Notes: generated from the sequence alone by a model not told the origin. 64,000 bases of DNA from Aplectana chamaeleonis (GCA_029168955.1 JAPDOI010000296.1:744001-808000); one strand, 5' to 3'. Counted from the stretch's first letter, positions 43,720 through 55,407 are shown. Translations and numbers: made by a program.

Positions 43720-43910
43720 AGAGGGTGGCGCGGGTGAAGTAGTGGCTGGAGGCGCTGCTTTCGCTTCACATGACAGGGTTCGATCCTCGCCCATGGCTAA
43801 CCTTCGGGGTCGGTAAATTGTGACCAGATTCATCTGAAACTGGGAATATGAAATCACTGACGTTAAAGCCGGCTGGCTGGCCTCCGCAACTTTTTGAATA
43901 GGATCAAAAC
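43720..43910 (+). mobile_element. tRNA-derived SINE-like sequence
   Basis: A box A-like stretch (TAGTGGCTGGAGG near 43739) is followed about 48 bp later by a perfect box B (GGTTCGATCC near 43786), the internal RNA polymerase III promoter. The acceptor and anticodon stems do not fold as a proper tRNA, so this is not a tRNA gene. About 100 bp of unrelated sequence follows. The 3' boundary is uncertain. Confidence 0.5.
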
Positions 43911-44689
43911 GCACTCAAGCCTCTACGATTACGAAGTTGGATGTGCGGCGCATTTCATTCGGGGTTGAAGACGCCGAGTCTTTGCCTTTATCTTTTTTAT
44001 CAAAACCAAAGAGCGAAATCGAGAAAATTTGTTCAATAAAAATTTCTAAGGGCTATAGTTAATGTCGAAAACATTACGATTCTAATAGTACGGCTTTTAG
44101 CGAATTGAAAGCGAACTCTTGGGAGAAGATGTGTTCAGTTGAAAATAGGAGTTGCACAACACTATCGCCGGTTTACAGACATGGCGTTTGCAGCGTCTCG
44201 AGAGGATAAAAAAGATGTGCGTCCTTCAACGCTGACACATTTACGGAACAAATTTATGGAATTTCTTGCACGATTTCGTGGTAGGGCAGCAAATATGGCG
44301 AGAGGAAATCGTTGAATCGTCACACATACACAAACATGCACTTGGCTATATTCCCGAAAAACATTATTTCGAGATTCGGGACATTTCCTGAATCGATCTA
44401 TGAGACCTTTTACGTATATGATAGAATTATAACTCTTCAAAATTGGAGAACTGGTGATAACCAGAGCCAACTAAAACTGCTAGAAAATTTTCTTCACACA
44501 TAGCCTACACTACTCGGGAGGAGGGGTTATATGTTTTACTACTATCAAATTGCTAGTCGTGTTTTAGAGGGACTTTTTCTTGCGCTGTAATACTTCAAAC
44601 CCAAATATCCCCAAAATTTTGGAATTGTTATGGGTTTATGTACTAAATAGAAGGCAGTACAGAAAAATGGGAGTGACCGAGTGCAATCT
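43911..44689. other. No gene recognised
   Basis: No coding or repeat signal is convincing. Confidence 0.4.
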
Positions 44690-44950
44690 TAACCGAATTT
44701 ATCCGATTTTATCCAAAAGTTATCCGATTTCATACGTAAATTATCCGATTTTATCTGAAAAATTTACCCGAATTTTATCCGATTTTATCCAAACTTTCAC
44801 CCTTCGGATAATGGTTCGATTCAGATAATGCCGATTTTAAAATTCCCGGATATTGGTTCGATTCAGATAGTAGGTTTTTTCGAATTTTCGGATATCGGAT
44901 TTCCGAATCTCCGATATCCGGTCGGATATCCGTAAAGGAGTGATTCGGAT
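44690..44950. repeat. Degenerate TTATCCGATTT repeat
   Basis: About ten variants of TTATCCGATTTTATCC occur in direct order. They are followed by the complement-like words CGGATATTGGTTCGATTCAG (twice) and CGGATATC. It has the same style as the GGAAATCGGAAA and TTCGAATAA tracts in this window. Confidence 0.7.
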
Positions 44951-47900
44951 ACTAAGTAGAGCTAGAAGTGATTGAGCCTGCCTGGGCCCATATTCCTTGC
45001 ATATTTCGACATCTTCATCCTTGAATTTACAGGAACTTGGGCAGTAGGCTGGCGAAAACACTTGAATAACATTGACGGGCAATCTGATACACGCTGCGCG
45101 GCGGCGCCGCGCCCGCTTCAACTCAGCGCCGCCCGGCTTAGTCATCGCAGCCTTGACGGTACAATACTGATAGCATTTTCAAAAACGCAAAAAAGCGTCT
45201 TTTTCACCCCTTTTCATAACTCTGTTCAAGATAGTCCATTTATAATCTAAAGAGATACTGGGAATCAGCATTCACAGTGCTCTTTCTTCTGCAGTGACAT
45301 GGTTCCCTCTTCAACAAGATATGTAAGCAAAATTAGACATGAAACAATCAACCCGGAACACACGTGAAACGCGATTTCGCAATTGAGACATTTATGGGCG
45401 AATGTGTCCATGTTGTCCCGCCTACATGCTTTGTAAAAAAGCATGCCAAAAAGCATGTTAAAAGAGAAGATCTCTCGATTCTAATTCCAAACATCTCTTC
45501 AGATTCCCAATTTGACCATCATGAACAGAGTTATGACGAAAGGGCGAAAGAAAACGCTACATTGCGCTTTTTTTTCGCCGGAAACCCAAAAATTATGACC
45601 AGTGCTGTATAACGAGAAAAGAATGAAAGAAGTACGTAAAATCCGTATAAAATTTTGACAGAGGGTCGCCTTAGCCGGTTGAAAACGTCATAGTATTTTC
45701 TGAATACTAGAGGCTGCTAGTTCACAAGGAGTGCGAGAATGGAACTTCGGGTAACCGCTCTGCTCCTAAACAAATCATACGTATCGATCAAACGTGTCGT
45801 AATTGCAGGTAAACATGTTTTGTCACTTCGACAGGCATGTTTTAAAGAAAGAGCAGTGTCCAAGATAAAAATCGTTTTCGAGTTTCCACCAGAAAACGAA
45901 GATTTAGAGTCGGACTGTTTCATCAGTGAAGAAAGAATCATAAAAGACGCTACGAAACCTCCAAAATCAGCTCTTCTTCTTGAAAGCCACATTTCAACGG
46001 TGGATCAGTTGCGCGGGCATGGGCCTGAAGTAGACAGCATGCGCAAATGCGCCCCAATGCTAAAACTCAGCCGCGCTCGAGCTCCAATGCTAATGTAGAA
46101 GTGGACCAAACTGTTCCCCGGAAAACTCGACCGCGAGCGGAAGGGCTAGCGCGAGCCGACTTAGGAGCCGTATGGAGCTCTTTCGGGCTCGTTTTCTTTT
46201 GTTCTTTCGACCCCAGTGCTCCAATGAGACCCTGAACTTTTGATTTCCGGCCAAAAACCGAGGTAGAAATTTATCGTGGACACTGCTTTTAATGTTAGGA
46301 GCCGATTCGTTCCCCGAACTCTATACCGCTTTTCGTTCACAAACCACAGAGTTTCCAAATACTTTCAAAAAGTCCGAAAAAAAACCAGTATACCATAGAT
46401 CTGTCTCACAGGCTTCATCCACACTGCTCAACATCCGCATACGCCTACCTAGTTAACATTTGGGCTGGGATACAAACGCAAAATGTGTGAACGCTATGAA
46501 AATACCGGCTGAGCAATACAATCCAAAATGGACAATGTTACAGGTAACCGAAGAGAATATGAAAATGACGACACTGATAACACAAAGCACGAAAATGTCT
46601 AACGGTGTGAACTGGCGAGGATTCAGGTTTTATTTTCATGTAGACTGCGGATGCTGCACAAGTGCGCCATTCTGCTCCACATGCATCTACTACATCCCGC
46701 AGGAGATATTGTACCTTCGGAAACCAGGAGAGGTTCTAGATGCTATGACAATGAGTACGAAAAATCCGATTCTGGGCTAACATAGCCCCTAACGAGAATC
46801 CGTGCATGTGCGAGATTGGAATGAAGGAAAGCCCGAGACCAGCGAGTGTTTTATCGAATCGTCGTTGCACTTGCGATTCGTCGTCCCCGACAGGGCGCCA
46901 CCCGATCAACACGACGCGAAGGTGGCGATGAGTCATGCCTCTGACTCATTCACTCCACAATCATCCCGCTCATCGCTTCATTACGAGCAGTGCACAGACA
47001 CACACACACACATGTAATAGATATGAGTAGTCAGTTTGGAAGCCGAAATATTTTGTATATTGAGCTGATAACTCAGTTCTTATACTACAGGAACTGCACG
47101 AAGTGGCGCCAATGGTGAAGGATAGGGAAGCGATGCGTCATACGCTTCGTTTTTCGTGTATGAAGTAAGGACATAGTACTTCAAATGAAGGAATTATTGA
47201 AACCCAGCTGCTCGACGAACACGCGTCCTCGCGCGCCTTCATTCTACGAGCGGTATTCTATAGGACTGCCGCTGGTTCTCGTAGGGCCACTGTTATTTAC
47301 TTATTTATTGTACGCCGTTGCCGACGTGCTCAAAAATCACAAAGCAGTAAGTTAGAAACATGCAAACGAATACAAAACACAAATAAAAACGCAAGTAAAA
47401 ACTTGGTGCAACGCTTCAACAGCCGACCACAAGACCACTGATAAGATTAGAGAATAATCGAAAAGGCGGCACTACCTAGAGTAAGGAGCTTTCAAAGGTT
47501 GTGGGGGGCAGCAAGGAAAAAAACCAAAGTGGTGCAAGAAGCTTGGAACCGATCCATATTTCCTATTCCGGTAAATAAATTCATAGCAATTTGTGTCCAA
47601 TTAAAGTAACGGTGTTGAAAGCGGCCCTACCTACGCGGCTTCCTAGGATGCATATGGTCCTCCGACCACTGTTAGGTGGCGATGTATCTTGAAGTAGTTC
47701 CAAATGTCAGAGTTGATAAGTGTAGATGACCGTTTAAGGCGATTCCGTTCTTAGTTGCAGGCCTGTAGCACCACACTTGAGATGGGCAAAAACTTGAAAG
47801 ATGAAGGAAAAATAAATATATGGCTCCGAACCCAGGTAGTGACAACCTTCTGAGACATGGGATGGGAGCTCGGCCAATGATCGGTATAGTTAAATACGTT

Positions 47901-48099
47901 GCGGGGACATAAATAAACAGCTAACAAAACAACGTCTGCCATGCCAGGAACAGTCACAACAGCACTTGTGAACAACTTGGAGTGGGAGAAGCACTGTATA
48001 ACCATTTAGCAATTGCTATGAGTCCATGCTTCTTCACGGGGACGAGGAAATCCCACACCATGGTTAAGCAGTAATTTTTCCACGCAACTGTGATACTGG
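44951..48099. other. No firm gene; short repeats and two unassigned ORFs
   Basis: About 45752-45848 (CTGCTCCTAAACAAATCATA, AAACATGTTTTGTCACTT) recurs at 58574-58692. A solo family E TIR (TTATCGTGGACACTGCTTTT) lies at 46272-46291. GGAGCCGATTCGTTCCCCG near 46299 recurs near 58980. The 106-aa ORF at 46460-46780 has six closely spaced Cys (CGCCTSAPFCSTC region) and protein-like composition but no recognised family. The region near 47310-47330 (TTTACTTATTTATTG) could be a LINE tail on the minus strand. Confidence 0.4.
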
Positions 48100-48200
48100 G
48101 AGAGTTCAACTAGGCCTAGAATAGAACGGATCGAGCATTATATTGTACAAGTTCGTGTTCATCACCGAGAAAAACCAATAAATTTGTATCTTCAAAATCA

Positions 48201-51040
48201 TCAATTCGTCAGTTGTAAAATCGAAAGCAAGTTGATTTTCTTGAGACGATTCCTGAAGATGTTAACAATAGGTGCGTCCGTTATGTCAGATGGGAGCATT
48301 TACAACCACTTGGCACCACGGAAGAAAAGAGAATTGATGAGTTTCGAGTGATACTTTTTTGTAACCTTAGGACATTGTAGGGCAATCGTGCAAGTTCTCC
48401 CTGGACAAGGCTTGAAAGTCCAGTATTTTCCGGCCCTTAGCTTCAGCTCGCCTCTGAATAACTTGAAGCAAAATATGAGGTCACTGTAAACACGTCGAAA
48501 GAAGACTTTGTAGGTTGAGGTGTCTCATACGTTCCTCATAGCTGGGTAAAGAAAGTGGGTAATTGGGATCAGGTATACATCTGTAGAACACAATTTTTGT
48601 GAAAACTTGTTGAACCTTCTCTAGCTTATTTCTTAATTTTTTAGAAGATGGACTCCAAACCTGTGAGCTATACTCCAAAGTCGGAAGAACATAAGCCTTA
48701 TAGAGTTTCAACAGTATTGAGGAATCATTACACTGGATGTTTCTACAGATTTTAAAGAGAGCAGCCAATGCCTTTTTAACAATGATGTCAATATGAGGAG
48801 CGAAATCCAACTCAGAGGTAATGTGGACCCCCAAATCACGTATATTCAGCGTACTTTCCAAAACAAGGTCCCCATATTTGTAGTCCATGATTTGACCGCC
48901 GCCTAAATGCAGGACTGATGTCTTTGCGAGGTTTACAGGTATCTGCCAGGTTGCAGCCCACTCCATTATTTTAGAGATGGAACGGGATAACGCTTGGTAG
49001 ACATCACTACGGCTTCCATCATCTTAAATTCCGTATATTTTAATGTCATCTGCATACATTTGTATTTTAATCTTCTGATGTGTAGCTAAAAAAAGCCGGC
49101 AACTCGTGGGTGTGGGCAAGAAATAGCAATGGTGATAACACGCCTCCCTGCGGTACTCCGCTGGAGCAAAAATAACGTTTTGAGAATGCATTTCCTACCT
49201 TCACACACATATATCTATCCTTCAAGTAGGAACGAATCCAGTTTAGTAAATTCCCTTGTACACCCATTCCGTATAGCTTGGACAGTAATTTTTGATGATT
49301 CACTTTATCAAAAGCTTTTGATAGATCAAAATAGATGACATCGACAAAGTTTCCATTATTCAGTGCGGAGATCCAATCAAAAACACAGTCTGACAATTGC
49401 GTCGTAGTAGAAGCGCCAGCCGTAAAACTGTGCTGCTGACTAGAAATAAATTCGCTCCTAGTTAATGCTGAAGAAAAGTGATCACGGATCAATTTTTCCA
49501 TAACTTTTCCTGTTGTTACGGTGATACTAATAGGCCGAAAAGACGAAACTAGGTAGGAGTCGGGGGTTTTGGGAATCGCAGTTACTATGGACTCCTTCCA
49601 AATTTTTGGAACTTCAGAGAACATGAATGAAACGTTTATAATCATTGTTAAAGGCTTGCAAAGGGAAAGCGCGCATTTTTTTAACACAATTTGTGGAATG
49701 CCATCAAAAGTTGAGGAAGTGGAATCTTTCAAAGACTTCGAAATTTTGAGTACAGAATGCGGACATATTGCAAAGTCGGGTTCAGAGCTCGTTGATGGGG
49801 TAAAAAACGGAATATCAGTAGATGAAGGATCACTAGACGACAGTGTAGAAGTGGAAGTGAAGACAGAAGAGAAAAATTGAGCCAGAGCTTCAGCTTTTCC
49901 GGCATCGGTCACATATGAGTGTCCAAGGCCGTTCCGGGGTACCGGCAATTTGGTGTGGGGTTTCATTTTCTGTTTTAGTAAGGCGAAAACGGACCTGCGT
50001 GAAGTACGGACAACTCGTTTTTTTTCTATTTGCGAGGAATTTTTTCAAATGACGATCCAGTTCAGAACATATTCTCTTATAATGATAATGTGATTGGGCA
50101 TTTTTGAGCGAATCAAAAATTCGTGTTTTTTGATTCATCAGATTGGTGATATGCTTGGGATACTTTGGCGAAGGTGGCTTACTGGAAGTAAACGGCACGA
50201 ACATAGAAAATCCGGTGTAAAGAACACGGCAAAATCTTCTATATAAATCGTCTATGTTTTCATACATTTAAAAAACATTCCACCAATCAACGGTACTCAG
50301 AAACACAGATAAGGCTTTGTAGTCCGCTTTGAAAAAATTAGGTAGGGGAATTTTGTAGTCTTCCTGAGAAGCACAAGCGAGAATTTCAAACGCAATTACA
50401 TTGTGATCTGAGGTTGCGATGGTGGATCAACACTGACGTTTTGAAGAATTGGTGTTGTTGTCAGAACTAGATCTAAAATTGCTTCACGACGAGTGGGAGA
50501 AGAAACATACTGAGTTAATCCGCAACATTGGAAAAAATCTAAAAACTTCGAAGCTAGTGAATTTTCCGGTTTGCCACTCATCCAATCCACCTCTATGTTA
50601 AAGTCGCCAAGCAGTATCAAGTGTTTTCTTAAAGCACTGATATCATATAAACAGTCAATTAAAGCATCGTCATCTTCTGATTCAGAGTTCGGGGGCCTAT
50701 AAACTAAAATGATGCTAAACGTTATGGAGGTCTCGCTGTCAAAAACTTCTAAGCAGAGAAGATCAGACATGAGGCAAGAACGAATCGGAATAGCAGATAG
50801 ACTAACGGATGTTTTGTAAAGACAGCATACTCCACCCCATCGACCACGTTTACGGTCGAAACGATGTATTGTGTAGGGAAAGTTTGCCAAAATCTCGCAA
50901 TTCGCAATCTTAGAAGATTGCCAAGTCTCGGTAATTAATAAAATATCAGGTTCAAACGTATTCAAAAAGAGGTGCAGGTGGGGGATTTTGTTAAAAACGT
51001 TTTGCGAGTTGAAAAGAAAACATTTCAGTCCTTGAGGAGT
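48201..51040 (-). pseudogene. CR1 ORF2: endonuclease and reverse transcriptase
   Basis: The APE-type endonuclease is at 50965-50396 (PDILLITETWQSS, RWGGVCCLYK, VYRPPNSE, LLGDFNIEVDW, SSPTRREAILDLVL), and its frame is open upstream to NVFNKIPHLHLFL. A linker is at 50267-49890. The reverse transcriptase is at 49966-49067 (SSFRPISITVTTGKVMEKLI, YFDLSKAFDKVNH, GVPQGGVLSPLLF). The catalytic MYADDIKIYG is in another frame at about 49059-49030 and is followed by a stop. Next come 48966-48481 (PTLEYSSQVWSPSSKKL) and, after further frameshifts and a stop, a recognisable C terminus (AKWL, MLPSDITDAPIV, IFRNRLKKINLL) ending at 48201. At least four lesions make it inactive. Confidence 0.88.
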
Positions 51041-51273
51041 ACCGTGCCGAGTTACACGTTTCCCGAGGACCGCGGTGTTGAGAGGTCCTCGGAACGTCGC
51101 AACTCGCCCCTGTACACCACCCAGACCCTGCTACCTGCCTGTAAGTTCCGATCCCTGCATTCTTGCCTCATATCAAACTCCTTCTTACGCTCTGCAGCGC
51201 TCATACTTTTGCGCACAAAATTGTTATGAAAACTAGAGGAGCACAGGCGATGACAATTGGCGAGAGCAGTAAC

Positions 51274-51702
51274 TCAGTGAGATCTCGAAGGCAGAACCAA
51301 CTTCACCAAACGTGGGCGCGTGGAATTTGGTGCGCCCATTCGATAGATTTCCACTGGCCTGTACTCGACTCCCAGCTGGTCGAGAATTTTACCTACCTTA
51401 CCTTCAAGGTCCTTTTGTCTTACCGAAAGAAGTTGGTGCTCAGCAGGTTCAGGGAGACCAGATATGACCAAACTACGAGCCCTCTTTTCCAATTCAACGC
51501 CGTCCGCTATTTCCTGAGGTAGTTTGGGCATAAGACCATTAATATACAAGGCCATAATTGGGTCCGTGTTTCGCTCAACCATTTTGTTCATGATTTCGCT
51601 CAACGACATTTTGGAAATATCCGCGAGAGTAGGAATCGCTTCAGTTGAGATTTCAACTGAAGCCTTGGATTTGCTGCTCTGGCGAGTGCGTGGTTGAGAC
51701 AT
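51274..51702 (-). pseudogene. CR1 ORF1 protein (partial)
   Basis: A 142-aa ORF, the N-terminal part of the first protein of nematode CR1-type elements. It has a basic, Ser-rich start (MSQPRTRQSSKSKASVE), a helical stretch, the block EKRARSLVISGLPEPAEHQL and then YRMGAPNSTRPRLVKLVLPS, which resembles an RNA-binding fold. ORF1 proteins coat the element RNA. It ends early at SRSH, and the usual continuation is lost before ORF2. This ORF1 type is one reason to think the host is a nematode. Confidence 0.75.
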
Positions 51703-52315
51703 AATGTTGAAAACGGTGACTGATCAGAAAATCAATGTGGTGGTGTGTCTATCGAGCGAAATCGAGACCAAGTGGAGACAAGTTATTGAATTGTTTTTGA
51801 ATCAAATGGATAAATAGTACCAAAAAAAGGGTAGAAGATTCGCACAAGGAAACTAAACGGATCGAAAGCAAAGCAAAAGGAATACTAGAAGACAGTAAAA
51901 GAAACTTAGCTGATAGGCAGGAGGAAACAGCAACCGTCCGCGGGGACACCAGGCAGAGAAAAAGGTTAGGCCATTGTTATACCTGAAGTTTGCGACCGCG
52001 ACAGGTGCGGTCAACTGTTACAAATCGTGTCGGGACCAGGGATGAGCGGAAATTTTTTCCTGAATTGCGGAAATCGGAAATCGGAAATCGGAAGGACTCT
52101 CTAAAATTCGGAAATCGGAATTCGGAAATCGGAACGGCAAAAACCATCGGAAATCGGAATTCGGAAATCGGAAATCGGAAATGGTCAACGAAATTCTTAA
52201 CCCTCCCCTGGTGATTGTTCCTGCCAAAACACTTGGGCTTATCCTACTTTATTGATAAGGTGTATGCCCACGCGTACTTGTAGGCTTGTATCGTGACGCT
52301 CAGAATCATTGCAGA

Positions 52316-52545
52316 ATCACCTAGTTGGGGTGCTACACACTTTCGCCGGCGCATGGTGCCCTCCAAGTTGTGTCCAACACAGTCTACCCGGCGCTCGACG
52401 CACTCCAAATTGAGCGCAACACAGACAGTTCCTCCGGTGCTCGGCGTACTCCCAGTTAGACCCCGCACACCTTTTCCAGCGGTTTGCGCACTCTAAGTGA
52501 AGCCCAGCCCACTGTTTTGACGCTTGACGCACTTCCACTCAGAAA
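52316..52545. repeat. Degenerate copy of the 42-bp minisatellite
   Basis: About five units like those at 8485-10235, for example CCTAGTTGGGGTGCTACACA, CACTTTCGCCGGCGC and GGCGTACTCCCAGTTAGACC. It is preceded by a leader (GGTGTATGCCCACGCGTACT) shared with 8378-8440. Confidence 0.8.
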
Positions 52546-52556
52546 ATGCTGGGCAA

Positions 52557-53160
52557 GTTACCTGAGACCTCAACGCAAGTTGCAAGGTGGCCTCACGCAA
52601 CTTACTTTGAGTTAACAAGTAACTTGAAGCGATGTTACGTGTAATTGTACGAGATTTTTGATTAATATAACATACGCTTATAATAAATACACAACATTGC
52701 GAGTAACTCGTACTGCTGGTACATGTTACTTGACATGTACCAGCGACGTGGCCGGCATACTGACAAGCGACGAGGCCAGCATACCGTCACGCGACGGAGA
52801 CTGGTCGGCGAGCACGACTGGGCCGGCAGCGGTCTGTCAGGCGAAGCCTCCAGCCGGTGTGCGGGGCCAAGCACTCAAAACTAGTGTAACTGAATGGACG
52901 ACGCTGCCTGCAACTGAGTCATGCCTCCAGGGTGCAGCGTATACCTCCTAGGAACGGCACGCCGCGTAGATAAGTTACATGTGCGATAACATACATAATA
53001 CATTTAGGTTACACGCCAGTGCTTTATGTCACGTGTAACTCAACTCGCACCGTGGAGCATATATCCAATGTTTAAGGTCAAATGTAACTTAACGTTGTAA
53101 AGGCAGGTTGCCGAGAGCATTAGCATGTAACTCTGTCAGAAATTACTTACCAGTGAAGTC
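52557..53160. repeat. AAGTAACTT-rich segment
   Basis: Many scattered copies of CAAGTAACTT, ATGTAACTT and their complements flank a GC-rich core (GCGACGTGGCCGGCATACTG and similar). The same style occurs at 61420-61580. These may be multiple protein-binding sites of a transposon end, or simple degeneration. Confidence 0.5.
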
Positions 53161-53667
53161 CCGCACACTCCTCGAGAAACTCACAGCGGGCCTTAAATCT
53201 CAAATGAAACCGTTCATGAACTCTTTAAGCAAGCTTATATAGGGAACTGATCGTGTTATCAGTACACGCCATCACACCATAATAACAACAAACCGATTGG
53301 CTTCATTGTTGAAAAACCACCGAATTTCCGTTCATTCTTACAAACACACACAGACACACACACATAGTTAGGCAAACATATGTAGACAGTAGGATGTTAT
53401 TGAATAACTTTCCTGTAAATGCACTCAACCTTAGCTTTCTGAAAAGTGAAGACGGGCCTCGAATTCGAATTCAGCGCCCCAGATATCCCTAAGAACTTGG
53501 CAAGGAAAAGGGTTCAAAAACCTAAAATCCGATATTTCCGATTTTTTCCGCATTTTTAGGCTTTTTTTCGGAAATCGGAAATCGGAAATCGGAAGGCCAA
53601 AAACCATCGGAAATCGGAATTCGGAAATCGGAAATCGGAATTCCGCTCATCCCTGGTCGGGACCAGA

Positions 53668-54319
53668 CCCACACAGTAGAAAAATGCTGTGGCAAGAACA
53701 GTTTGCAGCACCTGTCGCGGTCGCTGGCTCGAAAGGGGATGTCATACCTGAAATGTGGAAACCGTGCGGTAATCGGTCGCTGTCGCGGCTGTCCTTCGCA
53801 GTGCAGTGCACTGCGACGGGTGTCAGCGACAGCGCCCAGCCAAATCAGGCATCGTGCCGGGTGTTTCTTGGCCCTGAGCGACAGCGACGGCTGGCCCTCA
53901 GCGACAGCGGCGTAGCAGTGCTCTGCGACCGCGACAGGCCTGTAGTGGGGTGTAACAATGGCCTAGAGCAAACGGACGAGGCCGCGGCGGTAGATAGTCG
54001 CTCGCGATCAAAACCCCACTGGCCGGTATTGTTGCTCGCAAGGCTTGCCGCAAATGGTCGCGTCTCGTCCATTCGCTAGACAAGAATTTGTGAAAGGCCT
54101 GTGTTTCACCTACCCCTGTTGCCCAGTGTTGATGAGAGAACCATCAAGAATTAGAAGAGTCTATGAGCTGCCCAACATTCCGATTAAGAGACCTTGTCAT
54201 TTTGGTGATCGCAACTATAGTCTAAATCTCCATGTGCGACTCTTCATAAACCTCGACATGATGATGATCCAGTTATGTACTGTTGTCGAACTCAGCACAA
54301 GGTTGTTAGTACGCTTTAT
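53668..54319. other. No firm gene; GCGACAG-rich and family G fragments
   Basis: About 53720-53940 holds many GCGACAG/CTGTCGC words in both orientations. About 53970-54080 carries a family G-like segment with its own inverted end. The 54100-54290 stretch is open and mixed in composition but unrecognised. Confidence 0.4.
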
Positions 54320-54354
54320 GGGTGACGTTTCGGGATAAACTCCTTCTTCAGAAC
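54320..54354 (-). ncRNA. Hammerhead-ribozyme-like motif, Penelope type
   Basis: On the minus strand: GGTT / CTGAAGA / A / GGA-loop GTTTA-TCC / C / GAA / ACGT / C / ACCC. The core bases match, stem III is the self-complementary ACGT, the cleavage base is C, and stem I (GGTT with ACCC) pairs except at one position. No Penelope coding sequence was found next to it, so this is a solo remnant. Confidence 0.55.
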
Positions 54355-54419
54355 CGAAATCCAAGAGCCAGAGTTACCTGCGTGAGTTGGAGAGAGAAAC
54401 GCAGATATTCTAACAAGTA

Positions 54420-54640
54420 ACTTAAAGGCAATGCTTGCGTTGAAAAAAGTGCCGTATTTTTCGGCAAAAACGTAAGCTTTGGGTCCGTCTAAGAAGAGTA
54501 AGAATGGACGTATGAGGAAAAACGGCCAGGAAGTGAGTGAAAATCACGTGAAACAGACCACCCGTTGGACCATCCCGCCCATATCATATAACAGTTGTCC
54601 TGCGTTCGTTTCACAAGAGGAACAGGCACCGAATTTTCGA
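54420..54640 (+). repeat. Segment shared with the interior of hAT-A copy 1
   Basis: GGCAAAAACGTAAGCTTTGG, then CAGGAAGTGAGTGAAAAT and ATATCATATAACAGTTGTCC, match the inverse of about 375-520. It starts with CTTAAAGGCAATGCTT, which recalls the family E terminus. Confidence 0.55.
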
Positions 54641-55407
54641 ATATTCTGTCGAGCCATTTTTCAACCGTAACCTGCTATATTCGCCCGGAAACTCGGGCAC
54701 GAACCTTACATAGGTTTTGTATCTTATCTCTTGGAAGCCGCGTTGAAGCTATTATCACGCTATCTTGAGAGCGGAGCGGTTGTCTCTCCATTTTTACCAT
54801 TGTGTTTTCTCGGAAGCAACTGGTCAGCTTTCAAGAGGAAGCTACATATCATAGCAGAGTCGCGGCTTCCCCCCATCCAGAGATTGACGATACATTCGTA
54901 TTCAGCGCCCCAAGTAAGTTCATAAACCGTCCGAACGGAATTCGGGTGCAGAAAAAAATTCATTTTTCTAGGTAGATCTACAGTTTTGAGTTCGTAACTT
55001 CGTGGGATATAGGGTTCGAGCGAGAGGCACACAATACTCTTCACAATAAAGAGGATCTCACTATTATAACTGAGGTAGGATGGAACGACTAATCAAACTC
55101 GGTTCTCAGTGAAGCCATTCAAAAAAGTGTACAAAATCAGATAGCTTACTAACTGGTAGTTGTATTCTGGTCCTTTCGAAAAATCTCGAAAACTTTATGG
55201 GTCGCTACAATAATGAAGTGGTGAAAATCAACGTTTTCTGAAATTTGCTATTAAAACCATTCATGAGCAAAGCGGTTACCTAAAAAGCGTTATATACCGT
55301 TCCCGGAGGTCGTGAATCTAGCAGTCTCTGCATCTCTATGACAACTTGACACAAGCACGAAATCCTCAAAATCAAGGGTGGCTCCATAATAATGTAGCGC
55401 ACTGACT
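54641..55407. other. No gene recognised
   Basis: A short stretch near 54890 (ACATTCGTATTCAGCGCCCC) resembles words in the foldback element at 38804-39822. Otherwise nothing. Confidence 0.4.

Larger units (their letters stand above)
48100..51960 (-). mobile_element. CR1-type LINE, decayed, nearly full length
   Basis: It carries ORF1 (51702-51274) and ORF2 (about 51040-48201) in the order expected for CR1, with about 250 bp of leader before ORF1. The 3' end after the ORF2 stop is not sharply defined; it is placed near 48100 on the loss of recognisable sequence. Confidence 0.85.
52037..53655. mobile_element. hAT-type element, family B, composite copy (1619 bp)
   Basis: The TIRs CAGGGATGAGCGGAAAT and ATTCCGCTCATCCCTG are flanked by a perfect 8-bp duplication gtcgggac (52029-52036, 53656-53663). 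Both ends are built of GGAAATCGGAAA repeats (52075-52190, 53567-53640). The middle (about 52200-53540) is foreign to the other family B copy: it holds a remnant of the 42-bp satellite and AAGTAACTT-rich sequence, so a second element seems to have inserted into the MITE. Confidence 0.85.
51966..53967. mobile_element. Outer element with TAGGCCATTGTTA ends
   Basis: TAGGCCATTGTTATACC near 51968, followed by GCGACCGCGACAGG, faces CGACCGCGACAGGCC... and GTGTAACAATGGCCTA near 53930-53967. The outer element is interrupted by the family B hAT composite at 52037-53655. Its own remaining body is under 400 bp. Its right end abuts a family G fragment. Confidence 0.5.

Noticed and set aside
43735..43800. 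A tRNA gene
   Set aside because: Box B is perfect, but the T-stem and acceptor stem do not pair and no anticodon stem-loop is credible. A SINE-like origin fits better.
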